From NCBI RefSeq assembly GCF_031020795.1, contig NZ_JAVHJP010000001.1, forward strand, positions 186,001-250,000: 64,000 nucleotides of DNA, given 5' to 3'. Position 1 is the stretch's first letter; every line of letters begins with the position of its first letter. Source of the stretch: Hydrogenophaga pseudoflava (lineage in GTDB: Bacteria > Pseudomonadota > Gammaproteobacteria > Burkholderiales > Burkholderiaceae_C). The position numbers were made by a program, and so were the translations under genes. Shown one piece after another: positions 53,345 to 62,472 of the stretch. A model generated the notes under the pieces. The model made no database searches. It saw nothing but the letters and a program-made list of their open reading frames with translations, and was not told where the DNA came from.

Positions 53345-55201
53345 ATGAGCACAGCGAAATACCGCCCCCTGACATTCGGCGTGACCCGCGCCACCCTGCG
53401 CGATGGCGACACGGGCGTGCACTACCTGCGCGCCGACCAGGACCTGGGACCCTTCCCTGCGCGCCTGACCGACCGTCTCGTGCACTGGGCCAAAGAGCGG
53501 CCGGACCAGACCCTGTTCGCCCGCCGCGTGAAGAACGCCGACGGCAGCAGCGGGGATTGGAAGCACATCAGCTTTTCGCAGGCGCTGGACGCCGCGCGCC
53601 GCATCGGCCAGGGTCTGCTCAACCGCGGCCTCTCCGCCGAACGCCCGGTGCTGATCCTCAGCGAGAACGACCTTGAACACGCGCTGCTCGCGCTGGGCTG
53701 CCTGTACGCCGGTGTCGCCTACTGCCCCACCTCCCCGGCCTACTCGCTGGTGAGCCAGGACTACGACAAGCTCAAGCACGTCATCAAGACGCTCACGCCG
53801 GGCCTGGTGTTCGCGAGCGACGCGCTGCGCTACAGCCGCGCCATGCTTGCCACCGTGGCCGAGGACGTGGAGCTGGTCTGCACGAACGGCACCGTGCCGG
53901 GCCGCGACACGACTTCGTTCGCTGCGCTGCTGGCCACCGAGCCAACGCCCGCGGTGGACGCCGCGATGGCCGCCACCGGCCCCGACACCATCGCCAAGTT
54001 CCTGTTCACCTCGGGCTCGACCAAGATGCCCAAGGCGGTGATCAACACCCAGCGTCTGTGGTGCGCCAACCAGGCCCAGATGACGGCCTCCATGCCGGTG
54101 CTGGCCGAAAAGGAACTGGTGCTGGTCGACTGGCTGCCCTGGAACCACACCTTCGGCGGCAACCACAACTTCGGCATGGTGATCTACCACGGCGGCACGC
54201 TCTACATCGACGACGGCAAGCCCACGCCCGCGCTGATGCACGAGACCCTGCGCAACCTGCGCGAGGTCTCGCCCACGGTCTACTTCAACGTGCCGACCGG
54301 CTTCGAGGCGATCGCCAACGCGATGAAAACGGACGATGTCCTGCGCCGGACCCTGCTGGCGAAGGTCAACATGTTCTTCTATGCGGGCGCCGCCCTGGCC
54401 CAGCCGATCTGGGACAGCCTGTTCGAGAGCGCCGAGCGCGAGGTGGGCGAGCGCATCGTCATGGGCACCGGCCTGGGCATGACCGAGTCCGGCCCCTTCG
54501 GCATCTTCGTCACCAGCCCGAACGTGAACGCCGGCGACCTGGGCCTGCCCACACCCGGGCTGGAGCTCAAGCTGGTCGACATGCAGGGCAAGACCGAGGT
54601 CCGCTACAAAGGCCCGAACATCACGCCGGGCTACTGGCGCCAGCCGGAGGAGACGGCCGAGGCCTTCGACGAAGAGGGCTTCTTCAAGACCGGCGACGCG
54701 GTCAAGTGGATCGACGAGACCGATGTGCACCAGGGCCTGAAGTTCGACGGCCGCATCGCCGAGGACTTCAAGCTCGCCACCGGCACCTTTGTCAGCGTGG
54801 GTCCGCTGCGCGGCAAGATCATCGCCGCCGGCGCGCCCTACATCCAGGACGTGGTGCTCACCGGCCTGAACATGAAGGAGGTGGGCGCCATGGTGTTCCC
54901 GACCCCGGCCGTACGGCAGCTCTCGGGCCTGCCGGCCGATGCCTCGATGCACGATGTGCTGGACACCCCCGGCGTGCTGGCGCAGTTCCAGAAGATCGTG
55001 GACGAGCTGGCGAAGAACGCCACCGGCTCGGCCAACCGCATCGCGCGCCTGTGCCTGCTGGCCGACCCGCCCACCATCGACCGCGGCGAGATCACCGACA
55101 AGGGCTCGATCAATCAGCGCGCCGTGCTGTCGCACCGCGCCGACACCGTGGCCAAGCTGCACAGCGACGGGCTCAGATTCATTCTGAAGCCGACGGCCTG
55201 A
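53345..55201 (+). CDS. fcs: Feruloyl-CoA synthase
   Basis: A 618-aa ANL-superfamily ligase that makes feruloyl-CoA (and probably p-coumaroyl- and caffeoyl-CoA). The phosphate loop LFTSGSTKMPKAVINT is near residue 220. The Fcs-type block DWLPWNHTFGGNHNFGMV follows, then A5 at GTGLGMTESGP, A7 at FKTGDAV, and the catalytic Lys in GEITDKGSINQ near 595. Its length fits Fcs (about 600-630 aa). It lies 37 bases after the crotonase and 25 bases before the SDR. Confidence 0.92.
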   Translation: MSTAKYRPLTFGVTRATLRDGDTGVHYLRADQDLGPFPARLTDRLVHWAKERPDQTLFARRVKNADGSSGDWKHISFSQALDAARRIGQGLLNRGLSAERPVLILSENDLEHALLALGCLYAGVAYCPTSPAYSLVSQDYDKLKHVIKTLTPGLVFASDALRYSRAMLATVAEDVELVCTNGTVPGRDTTSFAALLATEPTPAVDAAMAATGPDTIAKFLFTSGSTKMPKAVINTQRLWCANQAQMTASMPVLAEKELVLVDWLPWNHTFGGNHNFGMVIYHGGTLYIDDGKPTPALMHETLRNLREVSPTVYFNVPTGFEAIANAMKTDDVLRRTLLAKVNMFFYAGAALAQPIWDSLFESAEREVGERIVMGTGLGMTESGPFGIFVTSPNVNAGDLGLPTPGLELKLVDMQGKTEVRYKGPNITPGYWRQPEETAEAFDEEGFFKTGDAVKWIDETDVHQGLKFDGRIAEDFKLATGTFVSVGPLRGKIIAAGAPYIQDVVLTGLNMKEVGAMVFPTPAVRQLSGLPADASMHDVLDTPGVLAQFQKIVDELAKNATGSANRIARLCLLADPPTIDRGEITDKGSINQRAVLSHRADTVAKLHSDGLRFILKPTA

Positions 55202-55226
55202 TCAGCGTTTTTCAAAGGAACCCGAC

Positions 55227-55991
55227 ATGAACATCCAAGGACACGCCGCCCTCGTCACCGGCGGGGGCTCCGGCCTCGGCGAGGCCACCGCCCGCGAACT
55301 GGCACGGCTCGGCGCCAGGGTCGCGGTGCTCGACCTGAACATCGAAAACGCGCAGCGCGTGGCGGCCGACATCGGCGGCGTGGCGGTGCAGTGCAACGTC
55401 TCGGACGAGGCCAGCATGCAGGCGGCCATTGAAGCCGCGGCGGCGGCCCACGGCCCAGCACGCATCCTGATGCAGATCGCCGGCATCGGCAGCGCCAAGC
55501 GCGTGGTCGGCAAGGACGGCAACGCCGCCCCGCTGGCCGACTTCGCGCGCGTGATCAACGTCAACCTGATCGGTACCTACAACGCGGCCCGTCTGTTCGC
55601 CGCCGCCTGCGCCAAGCTCGACCCGATGGAAGATGGCGAGCGCGGCGTGATGGTGTTCACCGCCAGCGTGGCCGCCTTCGACGGCCAGGTCGGCCAGCAG
55701 GCCTACAGCGCCTCCAAGGCCGGCGTGGTGGGCATGACGCTGCCGATGGCGCGCGACCTGGCGCAGCACGGCATCCGCGTCTGCACCATCGCCCCCGGCC
55801 TGTTTGCCACGCCGCTGATGAAGGAGCTGCCCGAGCCGGTGCAGGAGTCGCTGGCCAAGAGCATCCCCTTCCCCAACCGCCTGGGCAAGCCGGAGGAGTT
55901 CGCGCAGCTGGCGGTCCACATCGTGAGCAACGGCCACCTCAACGGCGAGGTGATCCGCCTCGACGGCGCCCTTCGCATGGCTCCCCGCTGA
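55227..55991 (+). CDS. SDR, type-2 3-hydroxyacyl-CoA dehydrogenase-like
   Basis: A 254-aa SDR. The cofactor motif is TGGGSGLGEA (10-19), with Asp at the end of beta-2 (VLDLN), which suits NAD. A QIAGIG segment replaces the usual NNAG. The catalytic Ser is in TASVAAFDG and Tyr/Lys in YSASKAG. The ending RLGKPEEFAQLAVHIVSN...GEVIRLDGALRM resembles HSD17B10/type-2 HAD. In this operon it probably oxidises the 3-hydroxyacyl-CoA made by the crotonase. Its stop overlaps the thioesterase ATG by 1 base. Confidence 0.88.
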   Translation: MNIQGHAALVTGGGSGLGEATARELARLGARVAVLDLNIENAQRVAADIGGVAVQCNVSDEASMQAAIEAAAAAHGPARILMQIAGIGSAKRVVGKDGNAAPLADFARVINVNLIGTYNAARLFAAACAKLDPMEDGERGVMVFTASVAAFDGQVGQQAYSASKAGVVGMTLPMARDLAQHGIRVCTIAPGLFATPLMKELPEPVQESLAKSIPFPNRLGKPEEFAQLAVHIVSNGHLNGEVIRLDGALRMAPR

Positions 55992-56410
55992 TGAGCAAGG
56001 TGGTCGTCTACGAGGTCGAGGTGATGTTCGGCGACTGCGATCCCGCCGGCATCGTCTTCTTTCCCAACTTCAGCAAGTGGATGGACGCCTCGTCGCTGAA
56101 CTTCTTCGTGAAGTGCGGCGTGCCGCCCTGGCGCGAGCTGGTGAAGACCACCGGGATCATCGGCACGCCACTGCTGGAGATCCACACGAAGTTCTTCAGA
56201 CCCGCCACCTACGGCGAGCGGCTGCAGATCCACACCAGCGTCACCGAGTGGCGCGAGAAGGTGCTGATCCACAAGCACCTGGTCAAGCGGGGCGACGACC
56301 TGCTGTGCGAAGGCGAGGAAACCCGGGCCTTCTGCATGCGCGACCCGGCGAACCCGGACCGCATCAAGGCCGTACCGATACCGCCCGACATACGGGCCCT
56401 GTGCACCTGA
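55991..56410 (+). CDS. 4-hydroxybenzoyl-CoA-type thioesterase
   Basis: A 139-aa hotdog-fold thioesterase. The active-site motif FGDCDPAGIV places the catalytic Asp at residue 17, the position known in 4-hydroxybenzoyl-CoA thioesterase of Pseudomonas. The segments WMDASSLNFFVKCGVPPWRE and GIIGTPLLE also follow that enzyme. It would release vanillate or 4-hydroxybenzoate from the aryl-CoA left after side-chain shortening. It is translationally coupled to the SDR. Confidence 0.88.
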   Translation: MSKVVVYEVEVMFGDCDPAGIVFFPNFSKWMDASSLNFFVKCGVPPWRELVKTTGIIGTPLLEIHTKFFRPATYGERLQIHTSVTEWREKVLIHKHLVKRGDDLLCEGEETRAFCMRDPANPDRIKAVPIPPDIRALCT

Positions 56411-56468
56411 TTCCGAAGCCCTCGCAGAAGGGTCCGATTTTTCAACCACCACAACCGGAGACAACACC

Positions 56469-57464
56469 ATGAGCATCGCCCGCCGTCAGTTCATCCAGGC
56501 GTCCGCCGCCTCCACCCTGCTGGCCGGCCTGGGCCTGCAGAGCGCCCACGCCCAGGGGCTCGAACAGGTCAAGATCGTCAACGGCTTTCCCGCCGGCGGC
56601 AGCGCCGACGTGACCAGCCGCCGCATCGGCGACAAGCTGGGCGGCACGGCGTACACCAAGAACGCCGCGGTGGTGGAGAACAAGACCGGCGCCGCCGGCC
56701 GCATTGCGGTGGAGACGGTGAAGAACGCCGCTCCCGACGGCGCCACGCTGCTGCTCACGCCGTATTCGATGATGTCGATCTACCCGCACATCTACAAGCA
56801 GCTGAGCTACGACCCGTTCAAGGACCTGGTGCCGGTGGCGATGGCCTCGATGCTCTCGCACGGCCTGGCGGTCGGCCCGATGGTGCCGGCCTCGGTGAAG
56901 ACGGTGAAGGACTACCTGGCCTGGTGCAAGGCCAACCCCAACCTGGCCAACTACGGCTCGCCCGCCGCCGGTTCCACGCCGCACTTCCTGGGCGCGCTGC
57001 TGGGCATCGAATCGGGCGTCGAACTCAAGCACGTACCCTACCGCGGCTCCATCCCGGGCATCACCGATGTGATCGGTGGTGCGCTCGCCTCGATGTTCAC
57101 GCCGCACGGCGACTTCCTGCCCAACCACAAGGCCGGCAAGCTGCGCATCATCGCCACCTCCGGCAAGCAGCGCTCGGCCTTCGTGCCCGAGGTGCCCACC
57201 TTTGCGGAGCAGGGCTTCCCGGATCTCGTGGTCGAGGAGTGGTTCGGCTTCTACGCGCCGGCCAAGACGCCGGCCCAGGTGATCACCAACGCCAACCAGG
57301 CGATCAACGCGGCGCTCAAGGAAAAGACGGTCATCGACAGCCTGGCCCTCTCGGCCATGGTGCCGGTCGGCGGATCGCCCGAAGACATGGCCAAGAGCAT
57401 GAAGTACTACCACGACTTCTGGGGCCCGCTGGTCAAGAAGATCGGTTTCACCGCCGAGTCCTGA
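56469..57464 (+). CDS. Bug-family (TctC) periplasmic solute receptor, ferulate cluster
   Basis: A 331-aa exported receptor with a Tat-like start (SIARRQFIQASAA) and cleavage near QSAHAQ. Bug blocks VKIVNGFPAGGSADVTSRRI and VENKTGAAGRIAVETVKNA are somewhat diverged, with NGFPAGG where most copies have VPFPAGG. It lies between the thioesterase and the tannase-family esterase genes. A hydroxycinnamate or other aromatic acid is the likely ligand. No membrane genes are nearby. Confidence 0.9.
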   Translation: MSIARRQFIQASAASTLLAGLGLQSAHAQGLEQVKIVNGFPAGGSADVTSRRIGDKLGGTAYTKNAAVVENKTGAAGRIAVETVKNAAPDGATLLLTPYSMMSIYPHIYKQLSYDPFKDLVPVAMASMLSHGLAVGPMVPASVKTVKDYLAWCKANPNLANYGSPAAGSTPHFLGALLGIESGVELKHVPYRGSIPGITDVIGGALASMFTPHGDFLPNHKAGKLRIIATSGKQRSAFVPEVPTFAEQGFPDLVVEEWFGFYAPAKTPAQVITNANQAINAALKEKTVIDSLALSAMVPVGGSPEDMAKSMKYYHDFWGPLVKKIGFTAES

Positions 57465-57502
57465 TCCGCCCTGTCCGCAGCCCTTACCTCACGAGGCCTT
57501 TC

Positions 57503-59224
57503 ATGATGCGTTCCCCCGCTCCCCGCCGCCTGGCCCTGGCGGCCCTTCCTGCGCTCGCGCTGAGCGCCTGTTCCCAGATGGGACCGGCGTCCCCCACCGG
57601 TACCACCGGCGCTGCCCGGGGGGCCACCCTGCAGCAGTGCGAAACCCTGGCCGCCAGCTTCCGCCACGACCAGACTTCGCTGGACTCGGCCGCCGTCCAG
57701 ACAACCGGCACACTCAAGCTCGCCGAGCAGCCGGTGGCCGAACACTGTCTGGTCAAAGGCGCCATGCACAAACGCAAAGGCAGCGACGGCCGCGACTACG
57801 CCATCGGCTTCGAGATGCGCCTGCCCAAGGCCTGGAACGGGCGCTTCTACTACCAGGGCAACGGCGGGCTGGACGGCTCTGTGAAGACGGCCGACGGCGC
57901 ACTGGGCGGCGGCCCCCTGACCGGCGCGCTGATGCAGGGCTTTGCCGTCATCAGCTCCGACGCCGGGCACTCGGGTCCTCAAACGCCCTACTTCGGTCTG
58001 GAGCCGCAGTCGCGCCTGGACTATGGCTACCAGGCCGTGGCCAAGCTCACGCCCATGGCCAAGGCCCTGATCGCCGCGGCCTATGGCAAGGGACCGGACC
58101 GCTCCTACCTGGGCGGCTGCTCCAACGGTGGTCGCCACGCGCTGGTCGAGGCCGCGCGCGGCCAGGCCTACGACGGCTACCTGGTCGGCGCGCCTGGCTA
58201 CCGTCTGCCCAACGCCGCCCTGGCCCAGCTCTGGGGTGCTCAGCAGTGGGCCCCCCTGGCCGTGCCCGGTGCGACCACCCAGCACCCGCTCAACCCCAGC
58301 GCGAAGATCCCCGACCTGAGCGGCGCCTTCACCAAGGCCGAGCGGCAGCTCGTGGCCGACGCCATCCTGGGCAAGTGCGATGCGCTCGACGGCGCCAAGG
58401 ACGGCATGGTCCAGGCCACACAAGCCTGCCAGGCCGCGTTCAGCCTCAAGACCGACGTGCCCACCTGCTCCGGCGAGCGCAACGGCTCGTGCCTGAGCGC
58501 GGCTCAGAAAGAAGTGGTCGCCAGCGTGTTCGCCGGTGGTCGCACCACTTCCGGCGCGCCGATCTACTCGGCCTTCGCTTACGACCCTGGCCTGGCGGGC
58601 GACAACTGGGGCACCTGGAAGTTCGCCAACTCGGTGGCGCTCGATCCGCTGTCGGTCGGCACCGTGTTCAGCGTGCCGCCGGGCATGTTCGACCCGCTCA
58701 AGGTCGACATCAACGCACGCCTGCCGATGTTCAGCGCCACCAGCGAGGTCTACCGCGAGTCCGGCCTGTCGCTGATGACGCCACCCGGTCACGAGAAACC
58801 GGTGAACCTGGCGAAGCTCAAGGACCGCGGCGCGAAGATGATCGTCTACCACGGCGTGGCCGACGCGATCTTCTCCGCCGAAGACACGCGCCAGTGGATG
58901 CTGCGCCTGGACCAGGCCCTGGGCGGCCAGGCCGACCGCTTCGCGCGCTACTTCCCGGTGCCGGGCATGGCGCACTGCAGCGGCGGTCCGGCCACCGACC
59001 AGTTCGACCTGCTCTCGCCGCTGGTGAAGTGGGTCGAGCAGGGTGAAGCGCCACAGGCCGTGAAGGCCACTGCGCGCGGTGCCGGCAACCCGGGCGGGGA
59101 AAACAAGGAGCTGCCGGCCGGCTGGGCACCCAACCGCAGCCGACCGCTGTGCGCCTACCCCACGGTCGCGACCTACAAGGGGTCCGGGCCGGTGGAAGAC
59201 GCGTCCAGCTTCGCCTGCCGCTGA
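57503..59224 (+). CDS. Tannase/feruloyl esterase-family lipoprotein
   Basis: A 573-aa exported serine esterase. The lipobox LSAC puts the lipidated Cys at residue 23, so it is probably anchored in the envelope. The CS-D-HC motif of the tannase family is complete: Cys206-Ser207 (GGCSNGGRH), Asp454 (HGVADAIFS) and His491-Cys492 (GMAHCSGG). The family includes tannases, feruloyl esterases and MHETase. Downstream of fcs, hydrolysis of feruloyl, chlorogenate-type or galloyl esters fits best. The first ATG at 57503 is used; 57506 is equally possible. Confidence 0.9.
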   Translation: MMRSPAPRRLALAALPALALSACSQMGPASPTGTTGAARGATLQQCETLAASFRHDQTSLDSAAVQTTGTLKLAEQPVAEHCLVKGAMHKRKGSDGRDYAIGFEMRLPKAWNGRFYYQGNGGLDGSVKTADGALGGGPLTGALMQGFAVISSDAGHSGPQTPYFGLEPQSRLDYGYQAVAKLTPMAKALIAAAYGKGPDRSYLGGCSNGGRHALVEAARGQAYDGYLVGAPGYRLPNAALAQLWGAQQWAPLAVPGATTQHPLNPSAKIPDLSGAFTKAERQLVADAILGKCDALDGAKDGMVQATQACQAAFSLKTDVPTCSGERNGSCLSAAQKEVVASVFAGGRTTSGAPIYSAFAYDPGLAGDNWGTWKFANSVALDPLSVGTVFSVPPGMFDPLKVDINARLPMFSATSEVYRESGLSLMTPPGHEKPVNLAKLKDRGAKMIVYHGVADAIFSAEDTRQWMLRLDQALGGQADRFARYFPVPGMAHCSGGPATDQFDLLSPLVKWVEQGEAPQAVKATARGAGNPGGENKELPAGWAPNRSRPLCAYPTVATYKGSGPVEDASSFACR

Positions 59225-59255
59225 TCCCCCGGCGTCCACCGAACGGAGTTCCACC

Positions 59256-59939
59256 ATGTACTACGAACCGGGCAAGACCCCCCACGGCCTGCCGCACGAC
59301 CCGTTCAAGTCCTGCGTGATCCCGCGTCCCATCGGCTGGATCTCCACGGTGGACGCGCAGGGCCGCGACAACCTCGCGCCCTACAGCCAGTTCCAGAACG
59401 TCACCTTCGACCCGCCCATCGTCATGTTCAGCGCCAACCAGAGCACGCAGGGCGAGCGCAAGGACTCGGTGCGCAACGCCGAGCAGATGGGCCAGTTCGT
59501 CTGGAACATGGCCACGTATGCGCTGCGCGAGGCGGTCAACATCAGCGCCGAGGAGCTGCCACCCGGTGTCGACGAGTTCGAGCGCGCCGGGCTGGAGAAG
59601 CTGGAGAGCCGGCTCGTGAAGCCCAGGCGCATCAAGGGCTCGCCGATCCAGTTCGAGTGCGAGTACCTCAACACCGTGCGCTTCCCCGGCCGCCCGCCCA
59701 TGGGCACGGTCGATGTGGTGTTCGGCCGCGTGGTCGGCATCCACATCGACGACGCCTACATCGACGGCAACGGCCTGGTCGACGTGCTCAAGATCCAGCC
59801 CATCGCGCGCATGGGCTACTACGACTACACCGTGGTCGACAACAAGTTCCGGATGGTCATTCCCGGCAGCAACCAGGCGCTGCTGGCCGGACTCGAAGGC
59901 TCGCCCGACAAGGCACAGGACGCCACCGGCGGCCGCTGA
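59256..59939 (+). CDS. Flavin reductase-like FMN-binding protein
   Basis: A 227-aa protein of the flavin reductase-like family. VIPRPIGWISTVDAQGRDNLAPYSQFQNVTF (in overlapping parts: VIPRPIGWISTVD, then NLAPYSQFQNV) is the FMN-binding start, and GSPIQFECEYLNTV and DVVFGRVVGIHI follow. Such proteins may supply reduced flavin to monooxygenases or have their own ester/ring activity; no partner oxygenase is nearby. The ATG at 59256 follows GGAG. It lies between the esterase and the acyl-CoA dehydrogenase genes. Confidence 0.83.
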   Translation: MYYEPGKTPHGLPHDPFKSCVIPRPIGWISTVDAQGRDNLAPYSQFQNVTFDPPIVMFSANQSTQGERKDSVRNAEQMGQFVWNMATYALREAVNISAEELPPGVDEFERAGLEKLESRLVKPRRIKGSPIQFECEYLNTVRFPGRPPMGTVDVVFGRVVGIHIDDAYIDGNGLVDVLKIQPIARMGYYDYTVVDNKFRMVIPGSNQALLAGLEGSPDKAQDATGGR

Positions 59940-59970
59940 CGTTTTCTCTCTCTCCGCTTCTCTGCACACC

Positions 59971-61686
59971 GTGAACCACTTCCAGCCCGCCACCGCCGAC
60001 ATGGCCTTCGTCCTGCAGTCCGTGCTGCAGGCCCCGCAACAGCTGCAGGCCCTGCCCCCCTACGCCGCCGAGGGGGCCGAAGCCGACCTGATGCAGCAGG
60101 TGATCGAAGAGTCGGGCAAGTTCGTGGCCGAGGTCGTGGCGCCGCTCAACCGCGACGGCGACGAGATCGGCGCGCAGTTCAGGGACGGCGCGGTCACCAT
60201 GCCCCCGGGGTTCCGCGAGGCCTACCAGGCCTTCTGGCAGGCCGGCTGGCCAGCCCTGGCCTGCGCGCCCGAGGACGGCGGCCAGGGCCTGCCTGCGGTG
60301 CTGGAGGCCATGCTCTACGAGATGCTCAGCGCTGCGAACCACGGCTGGACCATGGCGCCCGGTCTGCTGCACGGCGCCTACGAGTGCATCAAGCACCACG
60401 CGTCCGACGAACTCAAGGCGCGCTATCTGGAGAAGGTGGCGACCGGCGAGTGGCTGGCCACCATGTGCCTGACCGAGCCGCACGCCGGCTCCGACCTCGG
60501 CCTGTGCCGCACCAAGGCCGTGCCGATGGCCGACGGCCGCTTTGCCTTGAGCGGCACCAAGATCTTCATCTCGGGCGGCGAACACGACCTGACCGACAAC
60601 ATCGTGCACCTGGTGCTGGCGCGCCTGCCCGACGCGCCGCCCGGCCCCAAGGGCCTGTCGCTGTTCCTGGTGCCGAAGTTCTACGAAGACGGGACCCGAA
60701 GTGCCTCGGTCTGCGAGCGCATCGAGGAAAAGATGGGCCTGCACGGCAGCCCGACCTGCGTGATGCGCTTCGACGAGGCGCCCGGCTGGATCGTCGGCGA
60801 GCCCGGCAAGGGCCTGAACGCGATGTTCGTGATGATGAACGCGGCCCGGCTGCACGTGGGCCTGCAGGGCATCGGCCTGCTGGAAGCCGCCTGGCAGAAG
60901 GCCGATGCGTACAGCAAGGAGCGCCGCCAGATGCGCGCGCCTGGCGGCTCGGCGAAAGCGGGCGAAGCTGATCTCATCGAGCAGCACCCGGCCATGCGCC
61001 GCATCCTCGACGCACAGCGCGCCTGGATCGACGCCGGCCGCGTCGTGGCCTACCGCACGGCACTGGAACTGGACATCCTCAAGCACCACGACGGCGCCGA
61101 GCGCCGCGAGGCCGCCGGCCGCTGGTGTGCGCTGGTCACCCCGGTGCTCAAGGCCGCCTGGACCGACCAGGCCTTCCACGGCGCCAGCGCCTGCCTGCAG
61201 GTCTTCGGCGGCCACGGTTTCGTGCGCGAATGGGGCATCGAGCAGATCGTGCGCGACTCGCGCGTGGCCATGATCTACGAGGGCACGAACGAGATCCAGG
61301 CCATCGACCTGCTGCTGCGCAAGACCCTGCCCGACGGCGGTGCCGCCTTGCTGGCACTGCTGGGCGAGCTGTCCGGTGAACTGGGCGGCGACGAACAGTC
61401 CGGCCGGGTGAAGGCACAGATCGACCGCTTTGCCACCCTGCTGTGCGAACGCCTGCTGCCCCGCGCCACGGCGAAGGACGCGCCCGCCGATCTGCCGCAC
61501 TGGCTGGCCGACGACTTCCTGCGCGCCGTGGCCCTGCTGCTGATGGCCTGGGCCTGGGCCCGCATCGGGGCCACCCCCGGCGCCGACACGCCGCGCTGGC
61601 GAACCGCACAGACCGGCTTCTGGCGCTGGGTCTGGCCGGAGTTCGGCATGCGCGTGGCCATGATGGAGAGCACCCTGGCGGGGTGA
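59971..61686 (+). CDS. Acyl-CoA dehydrogenase with extended C-terminus (DmdC-like)
   Basis: A 571-aa FAD enzyme of the long acyl-CoA dehydrogenase subgroup that includes DmdC. Marks are CLTEPHAGSDLG near residue 157, KIFISGGEHDL and GLHGSPTCVM, then the catalytic Glu in IYEGTNEIQAIDLLLRK near 437. An extra helical C-terminal domain (about 450-571) follows. The GTG at 59971 gives the usual short lead before DMAFVLQ; no clear Shine-Dalgarno is visible. It may desaturate phenylpropanoyl-CoAs (dihydrocinnamates) into the pathway. Confidence 0.88.
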   Translation: MNHFQPATADMAFVLQSVLQAPQQLQALPPYAAEGAEADLMQQVIEESGKFVAEVVAPLNRDGDEIGAQFRDGAVTMPPGFREAYQAFWQAGWPALACAPEDGGQGLPAVLEAMLYEMLSAANHGWTMAPGLLHGAYECIKHHASDELKARYLEKVATGEWLATMCLTEPHAGSDLGLCRTKAVPMADGRFALSGTKIFISGGEHDLTDNIVHLVLARLPDAPPGPKGLSLFLVPKFYEDGTRSASVCERIEEKMGLHGSPTCVMRFDEAPGWIVGEPGKGLNAMFVMMNAARLHVGLQGIGLLEAAWQKADAYSKERRQMRAPGGSAKAGEADLIEQHPAMRRILDAQRAWIDAGRVVAYRTALELDILKHHDGAERREAAGRWCALVTPVLKAAWTDQAFHGASACLQVFGGHGFVREWGIEQIVRDSRVAMIYEGTNEIQAIDLLLRKTLPDGGAALLALLGELSGELGGDEQSGRVKAQIDRFATLLCERLLPRATAKDAPADLPHWLADDFLRAVALLLMAWAWARIGATPGADTPRWRTAQTGFWRWVWPEFGMRVAMMESTLAG

Positions 61687-61708
61687 TGCCCCTGCCAGCT
61701 CGCGGCGC

Positions 61709-61720
61709 GATACCGGTATC
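61709..61720. promoter_or_regulatory. Palindrome GATACCGGTATC before MarR gene
   Basis: A perfect 12-base palindrome ends 10 bases before the MarR ATG. It differs in sequence from the palindrome at 52464, so it is either a site for another protein or chance. It covers the place where a ribosome-binding site would be. Confidence 0.35.
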
Positions 61721-61730
61721 CTCAGCACCC

Positions 61731-62264
61731 ATGCCCGAAACGTCTGTCGCCAACGCCCTGCGCCGCCCGCGCACCCCCCGCAAGACCGCCGAACCGGGTG
61801 CGGCCCGCGCCATGCCCGATGCAGACGCCGAGGGCCGGATCGACACCAGCTACCTCGAATCCCTGCTGGGCTACAACGCCCGGCGCGCCGCGCTGGCGGT
61901 CATCGGTGTGTTCCTGCAGCGCATGGCGCCGTACGGCCTGCGCCCGGTCGACTTTTCGGTGCTCACGCTGATTGCCCACAACCCCGGCATCACCTCGCGC
62001 CAGATCTGCGCGGCGCTGGACATCCTGCCGCCCAACCTCGTGGGCATGATCAAAAGCCTGGACAAGCGCGGCCTGATCGAGCGCCGCCCGCACCCGACCG
62101 ACCGCCGCGCCCAGGGCCTGCACCTCTCGCCCGCCGGCCGCAAGCTGCAGAAGGACGCCCAGGCCACGGCAACGAAGCTGGAACGGGACGTGGCCAGCCG
62201 CCTGTCGGCCCAGGAGCTGACCACGCTCAAGGACCTTCTGCGCAAGGTGTACCAAGGCCATTGA
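61731..62264 (+). CDS. MarR-family transcriptional regulator, ferulate cluster
   Basis: A 177-aa MarR-type repressor. A basic, Pro-rich N-terminal tail of about 35 residues precedes the winged helix (VDFSVLTLIAHNPGITSRQI, then ALDILPPNLVGMIKSLDKRG and the wing ERRPHPTDRRAQ). In other proteobacteria, MarR proteins repress hydroxycinnamate genes and respond to feruloyl- or coumaroyl-CoA. This gene ends the ferulate cluster, and the perfect palindrome at 52464-52482 is its best candidate operator. Confidence 0.88.
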   Translation: MPETSVANALRRPRTPRKTAEPGAARAMPDADAEGRIDTSYLESLLGYNARRAALAVIGVFLQRMAPYGLRPVDFSVLTLIAHNPGITSRQICAALDILPPNLVGMIKSLDKRGLIERRPHPTDRRAQGLHLSPAGRKLQKDAQATATKLERDVASRLSAQELTTLKDLLRKVYQGH

Positions 62265-62339
62265 TCCGGCGCCGGGCCGCCCCAAGCCGGATCAGCCCCC
62301 TTGGGGGGCAGCGACCCGCGCAGCGGTGGAGCGTGGGGG
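62264..62339 (-). repeat. Dispersed GC-rich intergenic repeat, copy 3
   Basis: On the plus strand it reads ATCCGGCGCCGGGCCGCCCC...CCCCCTTGGGGGGCAGCGACC...GCGTGGGGG, the same orientation as copy 2 and inverse to copy 1. It starts on the last base of the MarR stop codon. It carries the longer end (ATCCGGCGCCGG) also found in copy 1. Confidence 0.85.
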
Positions 62340-62400
62340 CCCCATCCCGCAATCCGGGTAAATCCCGACCGTGCTTTCCCGGTGGGGCTGGCTTTCCAGC

Positions 62401-62429
62401 TAGCGAACTGGTAGCGCCCGCCGTATAGT
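62401..62429 (+). promoter_or_regulatory. Candidate promoter of HxlR-like gene
   Basis: TATAGT (62424-62429; 5 of 6 bases) has a weak -35 TAGCGA (62401-62406) 17 bases upstream. The dyad GCTGG-CTTT-CCAGC (62387-62400) and repeated TAGCG motifs lie just before it and may be an operator. The gene starts at 62473 behind AGGAGA. Confidence 0.5.
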
Positions 62430-62472
62430 GGTTTCAAGCCTCGACGCAGAAGGCTGGTCCAGGAGACAAACC

